Below are positions 12,201 through 21,312 of a stretch of DNA of 35,507 nucleotides, piece after piece. The notes under the pieces are model-generated. The model was not told where the DNA came from. It searched no databases and saw only the letters and a list, made by a program, of their open reading frames with translations. A program made the position numbers and the translations under genes. How positions within the stretch are numbered: position 1 is the first letter of the stretch; each line of letters starts with the position of its first letter. The stretch comes from Accumulibacter sp. Lineage in GTDB: Bacteria; Pseudomonadota; Gammaproteobacteria; Burkholderiales; Rhodocyclaceae. The stretch spans positions 1 to 35,507 of the forward strand of contig NZ_JAMTDQ010000014.1 in assembly GCF_023806635.1 (NCBI RefSeq). Direction: 5' to 3'.

Positions 12201-12737
12201 CTCCTTGCGCCGTTCCTTGTAGCGCGTGACGCCCGCCGCTTCTTCCAGGAACACCCGCAACTCGTCGGGCTTCGCCTCGATGATGCGCGAGATCGTGCCC
12301 TGGCCAATGATCGCGTAGGCCCGCGGGCCGAGACCGGTGCCGAGGAACAGGTCGGTCACGTCCTTGCGCCGTACGTGCAGGTTGTTGATGTAGTACTCGG
12401 ACTGGCCGTTGCGCGTCAGCAGGCGCTTGACCGAGAGTTCGGCATACTGCGACCACTGGCCGGCGAGGCGCCCGAGCGAATTGTCGAAGACCAGTTCGAC
12501 GGCAGCGCGCGACACCGGCTTGCGCGTGCTCGAGCCGCTGAAGATCACGTCCTGCATCGATTCACCACGCAGCTCGGAGGCCTTCGACTCGCCGAGCACC
12601 CAGCGCACCGAATCGATCACGTTCGACTTGCCGCAGCCGTTCGGTCCGACGACGCCGACCAACTGCCCGGGCAGCGCCAGCGTCGTCGGATCGACGAAGG
12701 ACTTGAAGCCGGCAAGTTTCAGTCTGGTGAGGCGCAT
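9231..12737 (-). CDS. smc: Chromosome segregation protein SMC
   Basis: Condensin ATPase that loops and organises the chromosome, normally with ScpA and ScpB (not in this window). The 1168-residue protein has Walker A GPNGCGKSN (31-39), two long Glu/Arg/Gln-rich coiled coils and a central hinge (about 490-660, with GGDIVRRQSVTLF near its end). The C-terminal head has the ABC signature LSGGEKA (about 1068-1074) and Walker B CLLDEVDAPLDD. ATG 12737 gives the family start MRLTRLKLAGFKSF. The frame stays open upstream to a GTG at 12836, but those 33 codons do not look like SMC and there is no clear ribosome site. It is the first gene of the leftward smc-zipA-ligA series and diverges from queF. Confidence 0.98.
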   Translation of the reverse strand: MRLTRLKLAGFKSFVDPTTLALPGQLVGVVGPNGCGKSNVIDSVRWVLGESKASELRGESMQDVIFSGSSTRKPVSRAAVELVFDNSLGRLAGQWSQYAELSVKRLLTRNGQSEYYINNLHVRRKDVTDLFLGTGLGPRAYAIIGQGTISRIIEAKPDELRVFLEEAAGVTRYKERRKETEHRLADTRENLARVEDIRAELGNQMERLEAQAAVARQYREYSDELTRKQQLLWLLRRNEAQLECERLAGEVARAALDLDAQNGSLRELEARLEEAREGHFSASDGVHAMQAELFAANAEVARLEAEIRHRRESRREYETRLAQLADDRTHWQGQAAKLASDGERWQQLLVAADERVEQGRQRLAACHESLPLAEGRQAAALDELNRQRAALAQVEQNLHVEEANRGHAQRSLQIIAGRRERLALERRAMPLPDDGSVADKQDELAGLRLRIGEAQAFVQQRQQQQPRLEQQRRQVLGEVQQAQKERAEASARRSALQQLQQRLQTNGKLDEWLRRHGLQHGQPLWRSLQVESGWEDAVEAVLRERLSALPAERADPAWSRDRPGGRQTFMLPLPAATPPAEVAADRLLARIRCADAALASILGDWLGEVLTAADLASALAARARLSANACCVTPGGDIVRRQSVTLFAADSAAHGLLERQREIDQLAGAIAEHEGHVGRAQVALAAVEQALVEAQHALHDARNDLGVLQDRAHAIQVEALKLAQAQERLRERQAQIDDSLAEMAVEEEDERERLLLAEDAIEAQRERVEERREATLLARHHLEQAERALRDERERVNGADRAWREAEFAQREAQGRLQEIAASRELAWQQLERIGDELTRCAETASALQAEDLEPRLQAALEHRVAREHALAAARDALEAAAGGLRALDEQRLRVEQSLDPLRERIGDLKLKEQAASLACEQFATQLSEAQADEAALRCELAGARATSLQNAIAALQRSIEALGAVNLAALDELQAARERKGYLDAQSEDLMQAMATLESAIRRIDRETRELLQTTYDAVNRSFGELFPTLFGGGEARLIMTGDEILDAGLQVMAQPPGKKNSTIQLLSGGEKALTAIALVFSMFRLNPAPFCLLDEVDAPLDDTNTERFCDMVRRMSANTQFLFISHNKITMEMAQQLVGVTMQESGVSRIVEVDMEEALRMREQLV

Positions 12738-12866
12738 GAACTGGCGCGCGCCGAAGACGGACACGCGAAAAGGGGTGACCAGGGGTTGGCTGTCGCGCTG
12801 GAATCCACCGGCACGACGCCTGTGGGCCAGGCACAACCGATCGGCGAAACGCCATGATGGGTGTCT

Positions 12867-12894
12867 ATGATAGCATCCCGAGCGCCCCAGTCAC
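12867..12894 (-). promoter_or_regulatory. Possible sigma-70 promoter of the smc operon
   Basis: On the minus strand GTGACT (12894-12889), a 16-bp spacer and TATCAT (12872-12867) give 4 of 6 and 5 of 6 matches to the consensus. Transcription would start near 12860 and leave a leader of about 120 bases before smc. A TATGAT overlaps on the plus strand (12866-12871) and could serve queF, but has no good -35 partner. Confidence 0.35.
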
Positions 12895-12922
12895 CCGATC
12901 ACCGCGAGCAGCCACACGAACC

Positions 12923-13342
12923 ATGAACGAACAGCCGGCACCCGTGCTTGCCACCTTCCCCAATCCGGCGCCAGAGCGGGATTACCACATCCACATGGAG
13001 ATCCCCGAATTCACCTGTCTGTGCCCGAAAACCGGACAGCCCGACTTCGCCACGCTGCTGCTCGACTACATCCCGGACCGCAGCTGTCTCGAGCTGAAAA
13101 GCCTGAAGCTCTTCATCTGGTCGTTTCGCGATAGCGGCTGCTTTCATGAGGATGTCACCAACCGCATCCTCGACCAGCTGGCCGACGCCACCGAGCCACG
13201 CTACATGCGGCTGACCGCGCGCTTCTACGTCCGCGGCGGCATCTTCACGACGGTCGTCGCCGAACGGCGCATGCCCGGCTGGACACCGGCGCCCGCGGTG
13301 CATCTTGCCGACTTCCCCAGCCAGTCGAACACACGGAACTGA
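12923..13342 (+). CDS. queF: NADPH-dependent 7-cyano-7-deazaguanine (preQ0) reductase, short type
   Basis: Reduces the nitrile of preQ0 to the amine preQ1, the last step before the queuosine precursor is inserted into tRNA. The 139-residue protein is the short, single-domain type. It has the catalytic motif CPKTGQPDF (34-42), in which Cys34 would form the thioimide and Asp41 is the proton donor at the known seven-residue spacing. It also has the QueF signature ELKSLKLF followed by [14 protein letters not shown] 12923 was chosen by family length; the upstream in-frame extension is not conserved-looking. It is divergent from smc and 4 bp ahead of the YecA-like gene. No preQ1 riboswitch could be recognised in the leader. 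Other que genes are not in the window. Confidence 0.95.
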   Translation: MNEQPAPVLATFPNPAPERDYHIHMEIPEFTCLCPKTGQPDFATLLLDYIPDRSCLELKSLKLFIWSFRDSGCFHEDVTNRILDQLADATEPRYMRLTARFYVRGGIFTTVVAERRMPGWTPAPAVHLADFPSQSNTRN

Positions 13343-13346
13343 AACC

Positions 13347-14066
13347 ATGAGCATCCAGGCGCAACTACCCGACCACCAGTTGCTGCGACTCGAGGAACTG
13401 CTCGCCGATCCGGCGCTGCCCGAGGCGATGCGCCTCGACGAGTGCCAGGGCTACCTCTGCGCCGCTCTCGCGGGCCCACAGCCGATCCCCGCGGCGCAGT
13501 GGCTCGAGGAGCTCCTCGGCTGCCCGGAAGAAAGCGGTGGCGAGGCCCGGCGCGAGGCCGCCGCGCTGCTGCGCCTGCTGGCAGAGCGCCTCGAAGCCGA
13601 ACTGGCGAGCAGCCAGCCACCGCTCCTGCTGCTCTACCCCGCCGACGACGACGAGGACGCGCCGAATGATTACGGCCCCTGGTGCGAGGGCTACCTCATG
13701 GGAGTCGAGGCGGCGGCGGAGGACTGGTTCGAGTTCCTCGGTGCGGATGATGACGAGCAGGATGCCGGCGGCGAGCTCGACTACCTCGACGAAAACCTTT
13801 TCCCCCTCTACGTGCTCACTGGCGACGCCGAAGCGGCCGCCCGCGCGGCCGGCGATGAATGGCCATCCGGCGAGGAACTCGAGCGCATTCGCCAGGAGTG
13901 CGAAGAAGACCTGCCGCAAGCGGTGAGCAACATCTACCGTTTCTGGCGGGCGCAACGGGGCGTCGGCACCATCCGCCGGCAAGGCCCGAAGGTTGGACGC
14001 AACGACCCCTGCCCCTGCGGCAGCGGCCGCAAGTACAAGCGCTGCTGCGGCGCCAACGCGAGCTGA
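13347..14066 (+). CDS. UPF0149/YecA family protein with C-terminal SEC-C zinc motif
   Basis: Function is not established. The 239-residue protein has an N-terminal UPF0149 (YecA/YgfB) all-helical domain, with [19 protein letters not shown] (29-47) as the usual opening and [12 protein letters not shown] in the middle. It ends in a SEC-C motif, [16 protein letters not shown] (220-235), whose Cys222, Cys224, Cys233 and Cys234 should bind zinc as in the tail of SecA. Family members with this layout are often called SecA-related or zinc chelation proteins; a ribosome or Sec-pathway link is suspected, not shown. A very acidic stretch (DDDEDAP, then [12 protein letters not shown]) lies between the domains. 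ATG 13347 is 4 bp after the queF stop, so the two are co-transcribed. The inverted-end element begins directly at the stop codon. Confidence 0.88.
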   Translation: MSIQAQLPDHQLLRLEELLADPALPEAMRLDECQGYLCAALAGPQPIPAAQWLEELLGCPEESGGEARREAAALLRLLAERLEAELASSQPPLLLLYPADDDEDAPNDYGPWCEGYLMGVEAAAEDWFEFLGADDDEQDAGGELDYLDENLFPLYVLTGDAEAAARAAGDEWPSGEELERIRQECEEDLPQAVSNIYRFWRAQRGVGTIRRQGPKVGRNDPCPCGSGRKYKRCCGANAS

Positions 14067-14209
14067 GAGGTTGTGAAGAGATCGCCGCGAGCAGGCCGAG
14101 ATGCAGGGCGCGAGCGAGTGGACGACGGGACCTGTCGGATCGATGGGCGAGGAGCAAGCGACTGGGCAACGACGCAGATGGGTCGCGCAGCGGATCCATT
14201 CGCAACCTC
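14067..14209. repeat. 143-bp element with imperfect terminal inverted repeats (long hairpin)
   Basis: The 17 bases at 14067-14083 match the reverse complement of 14193-14209 at 14 positions. The outer arm GAGGTTG pairs perfectly with CAACCTC and the pairing goes on inward through a 2x2 internal loop and a bulge, for roughly 20 pairs overall. The interior is GC-rich and contains no plausible gene. It starts on the base after the stop codon of the YecA-like gene and ends about 55 bp before the convergent permease gene. It could be a dispersed non-autonomous repeat (MITE or REP-like), a bidirectional transcription end, or a structured RNA. Only one copy is in the window. Confidence 0.5.
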
Positions 14210-14264
14210 CGAGGGGCTGTGGCGCTGCCGGCCAGAACCGCCAACCTCACCGGCCGCCGGCGCT

Positions 14265-15176
14265 TCAGGCCGGCGAAGTACCCGCGCGACGCGCCGATAG
14301 CAGGCTGGCGGAAATGATGATGGCGCCACCAAGCCACTCGTGCGGCACGAGTGCCTCGTCCGCCAGTAGCCACGCGGCGAGCGCAGCGACCGCGAGTTCG
14401 CTCAGCATGATGACGATGGCGCGATTGGCAGCCACTCTCGCCAGGCCGAACTGGACGACGAGGTTCGCCAGCAGCAGGACGCCACCGAGCAGCGCGAGCA
14501 GCGACCAGAGCGCCGGCTCGCGCGGCAGCCGCCAGCTGCCGGCTCCTGCGAGCAGGAGCAGCAGGCCCGTTGCGACGACCCCGGCGAAGGCGGCCAGTAC
14601 CTTGCTCTCGCTGCTGAGGTCGCGCGCGCGGCGCGAGAGCACATTGAACAGGGCAAAGGCGAGACCGGCCAGCAGGCCGAGCCAGTCGGCGAGATCCTGC
14701 GGCAGCGGCAGACCGATCCGGGGTTGCCAGAGCATGATCGCTGCGCCGGTGAGCGACAGGCCGATGACCAGCGCCCCGCCCGCGTCCAGGCGCTCGTCGA
14801 GCAGCAGGCGTGCGAACAGCACGGTCCATAGCGGCGCCAGATAGAAGAGCAGCAGGACGCGCATCACCTCGCCGTCCAGCGTCGCCAGGACGTAGCCCAG
14901 ATTGCAGGCGGCTGCCGCCAGGGCGAGCCAGAGCAGCGTCCACGCGGCACCGCCGCGCTGCCAGCGGGGACGCCAGCACAGCCAGCCGAGGGCGAAGGCG
15001 AACGCATAGCTCGCGGTCGACGCGAGAATCCCATCGACCCCGCCGTCGCGCAGGACCCGGTAGGGGTACCAGATCAGGCCCCAGATCAGCGCGCCACCGA
15101 GCAGCGCGACAACGGCCGTCCGGCGCTCCACCGCCACAGCACCGGCTGTCGCCGTCTGCCTGCCGCTTCCTTTCAC
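14265..15176 (-). CDS. DMT-superfamily (EamA) transporter, substrate unknown
   Basis: Inner membrane permease of the drug/metabolite transporter type. The 303-residue protein has about ten hydrophobic spans arranged as two EamA halves: the first runs from about residue 20 to 150 with GGALIWGLIWYPYR at its start and the second from about 165 to 300. Each half contains the usual late motif (FYLAPLWTVLFARLLLDE in the first, ELAVAALAAWLLADEAL in the second). The start is taken as GTG 15176, but an internal GTG about 15 codons later (at VERRTAV) is equally possible because no good ribosome site marks either. It is convergent with the YecA gene and divergent from dapC. The substrate (amino acid, metabolite or drug) cannot be told from sequence. 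Confidence 0.88.
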   Translation of the reverse strand: MKGSGRQTATAGAVAVERRTAVVALLGGALIWGLIWYPYRVLRDGGVDGILASTASYAFAFALGWLCWRPRWQRGGAAWTLLWLALAAAACNLGYVLATLDGEVMRVLLLFYLAPLWTVLFARLLLDERLDAGGALVIGLSLTGAAIMLWQPRIGLPLPQDLADWLGLLAGLAFALFNVLSRRARDLSSESKVLAAFAGVVATGLLLLLAGAGSWRLPREPALWSLLALLGGVLLLANLVVQFGLARVAANRAIVIMLSELAVAALAAWLLADEALVPHEWLGGAIIISASLLSARRAGTSPA

Positions 15177-15193
15177 GCTTGCTCGATGCCCCT

Positions 15194-15199
15194 TATAAT
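15194..15199 (+). promoter_or_regulatory. Consensus -10 box of the dapC operon
   Basis: A perfect TATAAT lies 31 bases before the GTG start of dapC, placing transcription start near 15206 and giving a short leader of about 24 bases. The -35 region 17 bp upstream (TTTCAC, 15171-15176) is poor, so the promoter may need an activator. It also overlaps the start codon of the divergent permease gene. Confidence 0.5.
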
Positions 15200-15229
15200 C
15201 AGGCGCTCCGCCACCACCCGTGCAGGCCA

Positions 15230-16426
15230 GTGAATCCGCACCTCAGCAGACTGCAGCCCTACCCTTTCGAGAAACTGCGCCAGCTTCTCGCCGGCATCAC
15301 ACCGCCGGCGCATCTGCGCGAGATCAGGCTGTCGATCGGCGAACCGCAACATCCGACGCCGGCTTTCATCCGCGAGGTCTTGACCGCCGCGCTTGGCGGG
15401 CTGGCGAATTATCCTACCACGCTCGGCAGCAGCGACCTGCGCCGCAGCATCGCCACCTGGCTCGAGCGTCGCTACGGGCTCGCCGGCATCGATCCTGAAA
15501 GCGGCGTCATCCCGGTGAACGGCTCGCGCGAAGCCCTGTTCGCGTTTGCCCAGACGGTTGTCGACCCATCCCGCGGCTACACGCCGCTGGTGGTCAGCCC
15601 GAACCCCTTCTACCAGATCTATGAGGGCGCAGCGATCCTCGCCGGCGCCGAGCCGCGCTTCCTCGACACGCTGCCCGAGAACGACTTCGCCTTCGACTTC
15701 GCCGCCCTGAGCGAGGCCGAATGGCAGCGCGTGCAACTCTTCTTCGTCTGCTCGCCCGGCAACCCCACCGGCAAGGTGCTGACGCTCGAGGACTGGCGCC
15801 GCCTGTTCGCCCTCGCCGACCGGCACGGCTTCGTCATCGCCGCCGACGAGTGCTACTCGGAGATCTACCCGGATGAGGAGGCGCCACCGCTCGGCTGCCT
15901 GCAGGCAGCGCACCAGCTCGGCCGTGGCTGCGAGCGGCTGGTGATGTTCTCCAGCCTGTCGAAGCGGTCGAACGTTCCCGGCATGCGATCGGGTTTCGTC
16001 GCCGGCGATCCAGCGATCCTGCGGTCCTTCCTCCTCTACCGCACCTACCACGGCAGCGCGATGAATCCGGCGATCCAGGCGGCGAGCGTCGCTGCCTGGA
16101 ACGACGAGGAGCACGTGCGCGGGAACCGCCGCCAGTACGGCGCGAAGTTCGCCGCGGTGACGCCGCTGCTGGCCGAGGTCCTGCCGGGCACGACGCCGCC
16201 CGACGCCGCTTTCTATCTCTGGGTGCGAACACCCGGCAGCGACACCGACTTCGCCCGCCAGCTCTACGCCGACTATAATGTGCTGCTGCTGCCGGGCAGC
16301 TACCTGGCACGTACCGTCCAGGGCAGCAACCCTGGCGCAGGCTTCGTCCGCATCGCACTGGTTGCGCCGCTCGCCGATTGCATCGAGGCTGCCGAGCGCA
16401 TCCGCTCGTTCATTTCAGGATCATAG
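15230..16426 (+). CDS. dapC: Succinyldiaminopimelate transaminase DapC
   Basis: PLP enzyme that moves an amino group from glutamate to N-succinyl-2-amino-6-oxopimelate, giving N-succinyl-LL-diaminopimelate in the lysine and peptidoglycan pathway. The 398-residue protein is a class I/II aminotransferase: N-terminal [10 protein letters not shown] and [12 protein letters not shown], then SPGNPTG (175-181), [12 protein letters not shown] (206-217) and the PLP lysine in [16 protein letters not shown] (Lys245). The start is GTG 15230, which fits the family N terminus and lies just after a consensus -10 box; the upstream open frame is noise. dapD follows 19 bp later, which supports dapC over other aminotransferases such as argD-type or aspC. 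Confidence 0.95.
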   Translation: MNPHLSRLQPYPFEKLRQLLAGITPPAHLREIRLSIGEPQHPTPAFIREVLTAALGGLANYPTTLGSSDLRRSIATWLERRYGLAGIDPESGVIPVNGSREALFAFAQTVVDPSRGYTPLVVSPNPFYQIYEGAAILAGAEPRFLDTLPENDFAFDFAALSEAEWQRVQLFFVCSPGNPTGKVLTLEDWRRLFALADRHGFVIAADECYSEIYPDEEAPPLGCLQAAHQLGRGCERLVMFSSLSKRSNVPGMRSGFVAGDPAILRSFLLYRTYHGSAMNPAIQAASVAAWNDEEHVRGNRRQYGAKFAAVTPLLAEVLPGTTPPDAAFYLWVRTPGSDTDFARQLYADYNVLLLPGSYLARTVQGSNPGAGFVRIALVAPLADCIEAAERIRSFISGS

Positions 16427-16445
16427 GAAAGTCAGGAAGGCAGAC

Positions 16446-17267
<822 letters not shown>

Positions 17268-17302
17268 AGCGATCCCGGAAGCCCCCAGGCAACGGCTGGC
17301 AG

Positions 17303-18484
17303 ATGATCCTCGACAAACTTTTCAACGCGATGGCCGAGCGCCAGGCGTCGGACATCTTCATCTGTGCCGGCGCGCCGATCCACATCAAGATCCAGGGCAC
17401 GACCATCCCGATCAACCAGCAGATCATGGAACCGGCGATGATCGACAAGATCGCCGCCGAACTCCTCAATCCGCAGCAGGTCGAGAGCTTCGAGAAGACC
17501 AAGGAGATGAACCTCTCCTTCGGCGTCGCCAAGCTCGGCAACTTCCGCATCAACCTGTTCCGCCAGCGCAGTTCCATCTCGATCGTCATCCGCTACGTGA
17601 TGGGCAACATCCCGACGCTGGAATCGCTGGCGCTGCCAGCGGTGCTCGCCGACCTGGTGATGGAGCGGCGCGGCTTGATCCTGATCGTCGGCTCGACCGG
17701 GTCCGGGAAGTCCACTACCCTGGCGTCGATGCTCGACTACCGGAACAGCAACTGCACCGGGCATATCCTGACCATCGAGGATCCGATCGAGTACCTCTTC
17801 CGGCACAAGAAGTCGATCGTCAACCAGCGCGAGATCGGCATGGACACCCTGGGCTGGGAGAACGCGCTGAAGAACGCGATGCGACAGGCTCCCGACTGCA
17901 TCCTGATCGGCGAGATCCGGGACCGCGAAACGATGCAGGCGGCGATCGCCTATGCCCAGACGGGCCACCTCTGCCTCGGCACGCTGCACGCCAACAACAG
18001 CTACCATGCGCTGAACCGGGTGATCAACTTCTTCCCGATCGACACCCGCTCGACGCTCTACATGGACCTCTCGGTCACCTTGAAGGCGATCGTCTCGCAA
18101 CGGCTGGTGAAGAAGAAGGATGGCATGCTGATCCCTGCCGTCGAGGTCCTGCTCAACAGCTACCACGTCCAGGAGCTGATCGAGGCGGGCGACATCACGG
18201 CGCTCAAGGATGCGATGGAGCAGAGCCTCGCACCCGGTTCGCGAACCTTCGAGCAGGACCTGTTCCGGCTGTATCGCTCGGAGGTGATCACGCTGCAGGA
18301 GGCACTGCAGAACGCCGACTCGCCGACCAACCTCTCGTGGCTGATCAACAACCACGAGTCCGCCGGCAACATCGCGATGGACGAGAAGCCCCGCGAACCC
18401 ACTTTCGATCCTTCGCTGACCAACCCCGGCAGCCCGTCGTACAAGGAGTTCTCCCTCAGCCTTGACGACGCCGACAGCGGCTGA
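17303..18484 (+). CDS. pilU: PilT/PilU-family type IV pilus retraction ATPase (PilU-like)
   Basis: Cytoplasmic hexameric ATPase that helps retract type IV pili for twitching, surface sensing or DNA uptake. The 393-residue protein has the PilT N-terminal domain with ASDIFICAGAP (15-25), Walker A GSTGSGKST (130-138), an Asp box TIEDPIEYLF (157-166), Walker B DCILIGEIRDRET (198-210) and a His box GHLCLGTLHANN (221-232). The C-terminal extension after about residue 350, ending in a Ser/Asp-rich tail, makes it longer than typical PilT (about 345) and closer to PilU. No other pilus gene is beside it; it sits between dapD and dapE. The family is firm, and PilU over PilT rests on length and tail only. 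Confidence 0.88.
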   Translation: MILDKLFNAMAERQASDIFICAGAPIHIKIQGTTIPINQQIMEPAMIDKIAAELLNPQQVESFEKTKEMNLSFGVAKLGNFRINLFRQRSSISIVIRYVMGNIPTLESLALPAVLADLVMERRGLILIVGSTGSGKSTTLASMLDYRNSNCTGHILTIEDPIEYLFRHKKSIVNQREIGMDTLGWENALKNAMRQAPDCILIGEIRDRETMQAAIAYAQTGHLCLGTLHANNSYHALNRVINFFPIDTRSTLYMDLSVTLKAIVSQRLVKKKDGMLIPAVEVLLNSYHVQELIEAGDITALKDAMEQSLAPGSRTFEQDLFRLYRSEVITLQEALQNADSPTNLSWLINNHESAGNIAMDEKPREPTFDPSLTNPGSPSYKEFSLSLDDADSG

Positions 18485-18487
18485 GAG

Positions 18488-19681
18488 ATGGATTCCTCGA
18501 CAGACGCTGCGGCCGAGGTGGCAACGGCGCCCGGCGCAACCGGCGACGAGGCGACCGTGGCACTGGCCTCACAGTTGATTCGCCGCCGATCGATCACCCC
18601 CGATGACGCGGGGTGCCTCGAACTGATCGCCGACCGCCTGCGCGCGGCGGGCTTTCGCTGCGAGTTCATCCGCCGAGGTGCGGTGAGCAACCTCTGGGCA
18701 CGCCGTGGCGACCGCAAGCCGCTGCTCTGCTTCGCCGGCCACACCGACGTCGTCCCCAGCGGGCCGCTGGCGGAGTGGCACAGCGACCCCTTCCAGCCGA
18801 CGCTGCGCGACGGTCTGCTCCATGGTCGTGGCGCCGCCGACATGAAGGGCTCGCTCGCCGCTTTCGTCACGGCGACGGAAGACTTCATCGCTGCCCGGCC
18901 GGCGCACCGCGGCTCGCTCGCCTTCCTCCTCACTTCGGACGAGGAAGGCGAAGCGGTCGATGGCACGGTCGCCGTCACCGAGGCGCTCGCCCGCCGCGGC
19001 GAGTTGATCGATTACTGCATCGTCGGCGAACCGACGGCCAGCGCCCGCCTCGGCGACACGATCAAGAACGGCCGCCGGGGCTCGCTCTCGGGCCGGCTGA
19101 CGGTGCGGGGGGTGCAGGGGCACATCGCCTACCCGCATCTGGCGAAGAACCCGATCCACCTGCTGGCGCCGGCGCTGGCCACGCTCGCCGGAACGGTCTG
19201 GGACGAAGGCAACGACTTCTTCCCGCCGACGACCTGGCAGGTGTCCAACATCCACGGCGGCACCGGCGCCGGCAACGTCATCCCGGGTAGCGTCGTCGTC
19301 GATTTCAATTTCCGCTTTGCCACCGCCAGCGAGCCGGAGCAGTTGCAGCGCGCCCTCTGCGCCGTCCTCGACGACGCCGGATTGAACTACGAGATCGACT
19401 GGACGCTCGGCGCCCGACCCTTCCTGACCGGTCGCGGCGAGTTGATCGAGGCGGCGCTGCAGACCATCCGCGAAGAGACGGGGCTCACCGCCGAGCTGTC
19501 GACCAGCGGCGGCACCTCCGACGGCCGCTTCATCGCCGCCATCTGTCCGCAGGTGGTCGAGATCGGCCCGGTCAATGCCAGCATCCACCAGGTCAATGAG
19601 TGCGTCGAGCTCGCTTCGCTGCCCCGGCTGGCAGCCATCTACCGCCGCATCCTCGAACGGCTGCTGCCCGCCGATGACTGA
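18488..19681 (+). CDS. dapE: Succinyl-diaminopimelate desuccinylase DapE
   Basis: Dinuclear zinc hydrolase that removes succinate from N-succinyl-LL-diaminopimelate to give LL-diaminopimelate. The 397-residue protein shows the M20 family ligands: His85 in GHTDVVP, bridging Asp118 in GRGAADMKG, catalytic Glu152 with Glu153 in [11 protein letters not shown], Glu181 in VGEPT and His367 in ASIHQVNE. It carries about 20 extra N-terminal residues (Ala/Thr-rich) compared with E. coli DapE, whose start aligns near [19 protein letters not shown] 18488 was kept because GAGAG precedes it and it lies 3 bp after the PilU-like stop, but a later GTG is possible. The last bases overlap prmB by 8 bp. Together with dapC and dapD it completes three steps of the pathway. 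Confidence 0.96.
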   Translation: MDSSTDAAAEVATAPGATGDEATVALASQLIRRRSITPDDAGCLELIADRLRAAGFRCEFIRRGAVSNLWARRGDRKPLLCFAGHTDVVPSGPLAEWHSDPFQPTLRDGLLHGRGAADMKGSLAAFVTATEDFIAARPAHRGSLAFLLTSDEEGEAVDGTVAVTEALARRGELIDYCIVGEPTASARLGDTIKNGRRGSLSGRLTVRGVQGHIAYPHLAKNPIHLLAPALATLAGTVWDEGNDFFPPTTWQVSNIHGGTGAGNVIPGSVVVDFNFRFATASEPEQLQRALCAVLDDAGLNYEIDWTLGARPFLTGRGELIEAALQTIREETGLTAELSTSGGTSDGRFIAAICPQVVEIGPVNASIHQVNECVELASLPRLAAIYRRILERLLPADD

Positions 19682-20567
19682 GCAGCCGAGCAACGAACTG
19701 ATCACGCTGCGCGACCTGCTGCGCTTCGCCGTCAGCCGCTTCAACGAGGCGAAGCTGTACTTCGGCCACGGGTCGGACAACGCCTGGGACGAGGCCGCCT
19801 ACCTGCTGCTGCACCACCTGCACCTGCCACTCGACCGACTGGAACCGTTCCTCGACGCGCGGCTGACCAGCGAGGAACGCGGCAGCGCGCTGCGCCTGAT
19901 CGACCGCCGCGTCAACGAACGACTGCCCGCCGCCTACCTGAGCAAGGAAGCGTGGCTCGGCGTGCATCGTTTCTACGTGGACGAGCGGGTGATCGTGCCG
20001 CGTTCGTTCATTGCCGAACTGCTGCACGAACGGCTGGCGCCGTGGATCGATGAGCCGGACGAGATCGGCGCCGTCCTTGATCTATGCACCGGATCGGGCT
20101 GCCTGGCGATCATTGCCGCGCATGCCTTCCCTGCCGCCCGCGTCGACGCCGTCGACCTGTCTGCCGACGCGCTCGCCATCGCCCGCCGCAACGTCGCCGA
20201 CTACGAGTTGGGCGAGCGCATCCGCCTGCTGCAGGGCGACCTCTTCAGCGGCCTCGGCGGTCGCCGCTACGACCTGATCATCGCCAATCCGCCCTACGTC
20301 GGAGCGGCAGCGATGGCCAGCCTGCCGGCCGAGTACCGGCACGAACCGGAGCTGGCACTCGCCAGCGGCGAGGACGGGCTCGACCTGACGCGCGCCATCC
20401 TCGGCGGCGCGCAGCAGCACCTGCAGCCCGCTGGCCTGCTGGTGGTCGAGATCGGCCACAACCGCGACGCACTCGAAGCCGCTTTCCCCGAGACGCCCTT
20501 CACCTGGCTCGACACCAGCGCCGGCGACCAGTACGTCTTCCTGCTGCACCGCGACGAACTGCCGTGA
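19674..20567 (+). CDS. prmB: Ribosomal protein uL3 glutamine N5-methyltransferase PrmB
   Basis: Methylates a glutamine of ribosomal protein L3 using S-adenosylmethionine. The 297-residue protein has a helical N-terminal domain, the SAM-binding motif [11 protein letters not shown] (136-146) and the catalytic NPPY (205-208) within [10 protein letters not shown]. PrmB is preferred over the release-factor enzyme PrmC because of the [10 protein letters not shown] motif just ahead of the SAM domain and the overall N-terminal pattern. ATG 19674 lies inside the end of dapE (8-bp overlap), so translation is coupled. The stop overlaps the GTG of the following lipoprotein gene by 4 bp. Confidence 0.93.
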   Translation: MTEQPSNELITLRDLLRFAVSRFNEAKLYFGHGSDNAWDEAAYLLLHHLHLPLDRLEPFLDARLTSEERGSALRLIDRRVNERLPAAYLSKEAWLGVHRFYVDERVIVPRSFIAELLHERLAPWIDEPDEIGAVLDLCTGSGCLAIIAAHAFPAARVDAVDLSADALAIARRNVADYELGERIRLLQGDLFSGLGGRRYDLIIANPPYVGAAAMASLPAEYRHEPELALASGEDGLDLTRAILGGAQQHLQPAGLLVVEIGHNRDALEAAFPETPFTWLDTSAGDQYVFLLHRDELP

Positions 20568-21226
20568 ACGCCGGCACCGGCGGACAGCGTGCCGTCACCC
20601 TCAGCCACCTGCTCCTGCTGCTGGCGCTCGCCTGCCTTGCCGGCTGCGGTAAACCGGCGCGACTGGCCACGCTGCCGGCCGGCACGCCGGTCCTCGCCTT
20701 CGGCGACAGCATCACCCAAGGCGCCGGCGCCGCGCCGGGCGAGGACTGGCCCAGCCACCTGGCGGCGAGCAGCGGCTGGCACGTCCATAACGCGGGCGTT
20801 GCCGGCGATACCGCGGCGTCGGCTCGCGAGCGGATCGGCGACACCCTGCTGGCGACGCACCCGCGGCTGGTAATCATCGAACTCGGCGGCAACGACTTTC
20901 TCCGCCGCCGCCCGGAAGCCGAGGTCAAGGAGGATCTGCGGGCGATCATCCGCGCCAGCCGGCAGGCGGGTGCCGAAGTCCTGCTGCTGGCCGTGCCGCG
21001 GCTGTCGCTGCTCGGCGCCGTCACCGGCCAGTTGCCCGACGCGAAGATCTACGCCGAACTGGCGAGCGAGGAGAAAGCGCCACTGTTGCCGGGAATCATT
21101 GCCGGTATCCTCTCGGAGCCGCAGCTCAAGGCCGACCCGATCCACCCGAATGCCGCCGGCTACCGCCGGCTGGCGAGCGAAGTCACCGCCCAGCTGCGTC
21201 ACAACGGCCTCCTTGGCCAGCCCTGA
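20564..21226 (+). CDS. GDSL/SGNH-family esterase lipoprotein (TesA-like)
   Basis: Probable envelope esterase, arylesterase or lysophospholipase. The 220-residue protein begins with a lipoprotein signal ending in the lipobox LAGC (Cys28), so it is likely tethered to a membrane in the periplasm. The SGNH blocks are complete: FGDSITQG with nucleophile Ser49, Gly81 in VAGDT, GGND with Asn110, and DPIHPN with Asp191 and His194. It resembles TesA (thioesterase I/lysophospholipase L1), which is periplasmic but not normally lipidated. The GTG start at 20564 overlaps the prmB stop (GTGA), so it is the last, translationally coupled gene of the dap operon. The natural substrate is unknown. Confidence 0.88.
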   Translation: MNAGTGGQRAVTLSHLLLLLALACLAGCGKPARLATLPAGTPVLAFGDSITQGAGAAPGEDWPSHLAASSGWHVHNAGVAGDTAASARERIGDTLLATHPRLVIIELGGNDFLRRRPEAEVKEDLRAIIRASRQAGAEVLLLAVPRLSLLGAVTGQLPDAKIYAELASEEKAPLLPGIIAGILSEPQLKADPIHPNAAGYRRLASEVTAQLRHNGLLGQP

Positions 21227-21312
21227 AGCGGCGCCCCGGCCGACGCCGGTCGACCGTCAAGCCGACCGCGGCAGCCGATGCGACCACGCCACCAACTGGA
21301 AATGCCACAGCA

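Noticed and set aside
12738-12922. preQ1 riboswitch before queF
   Set aside because: No recognisable preQ1-I or preQ1-II fold or adenine-rich tail; the region is GC-rich divergent promoter sequence.
14101-14844. Plus-strand open frame across the inverted-end element and the permease gene
   Set aside because: Low-complexity Ser/Arg/Ala composition and antisense to ten clear membrane spans; no ribosome site.
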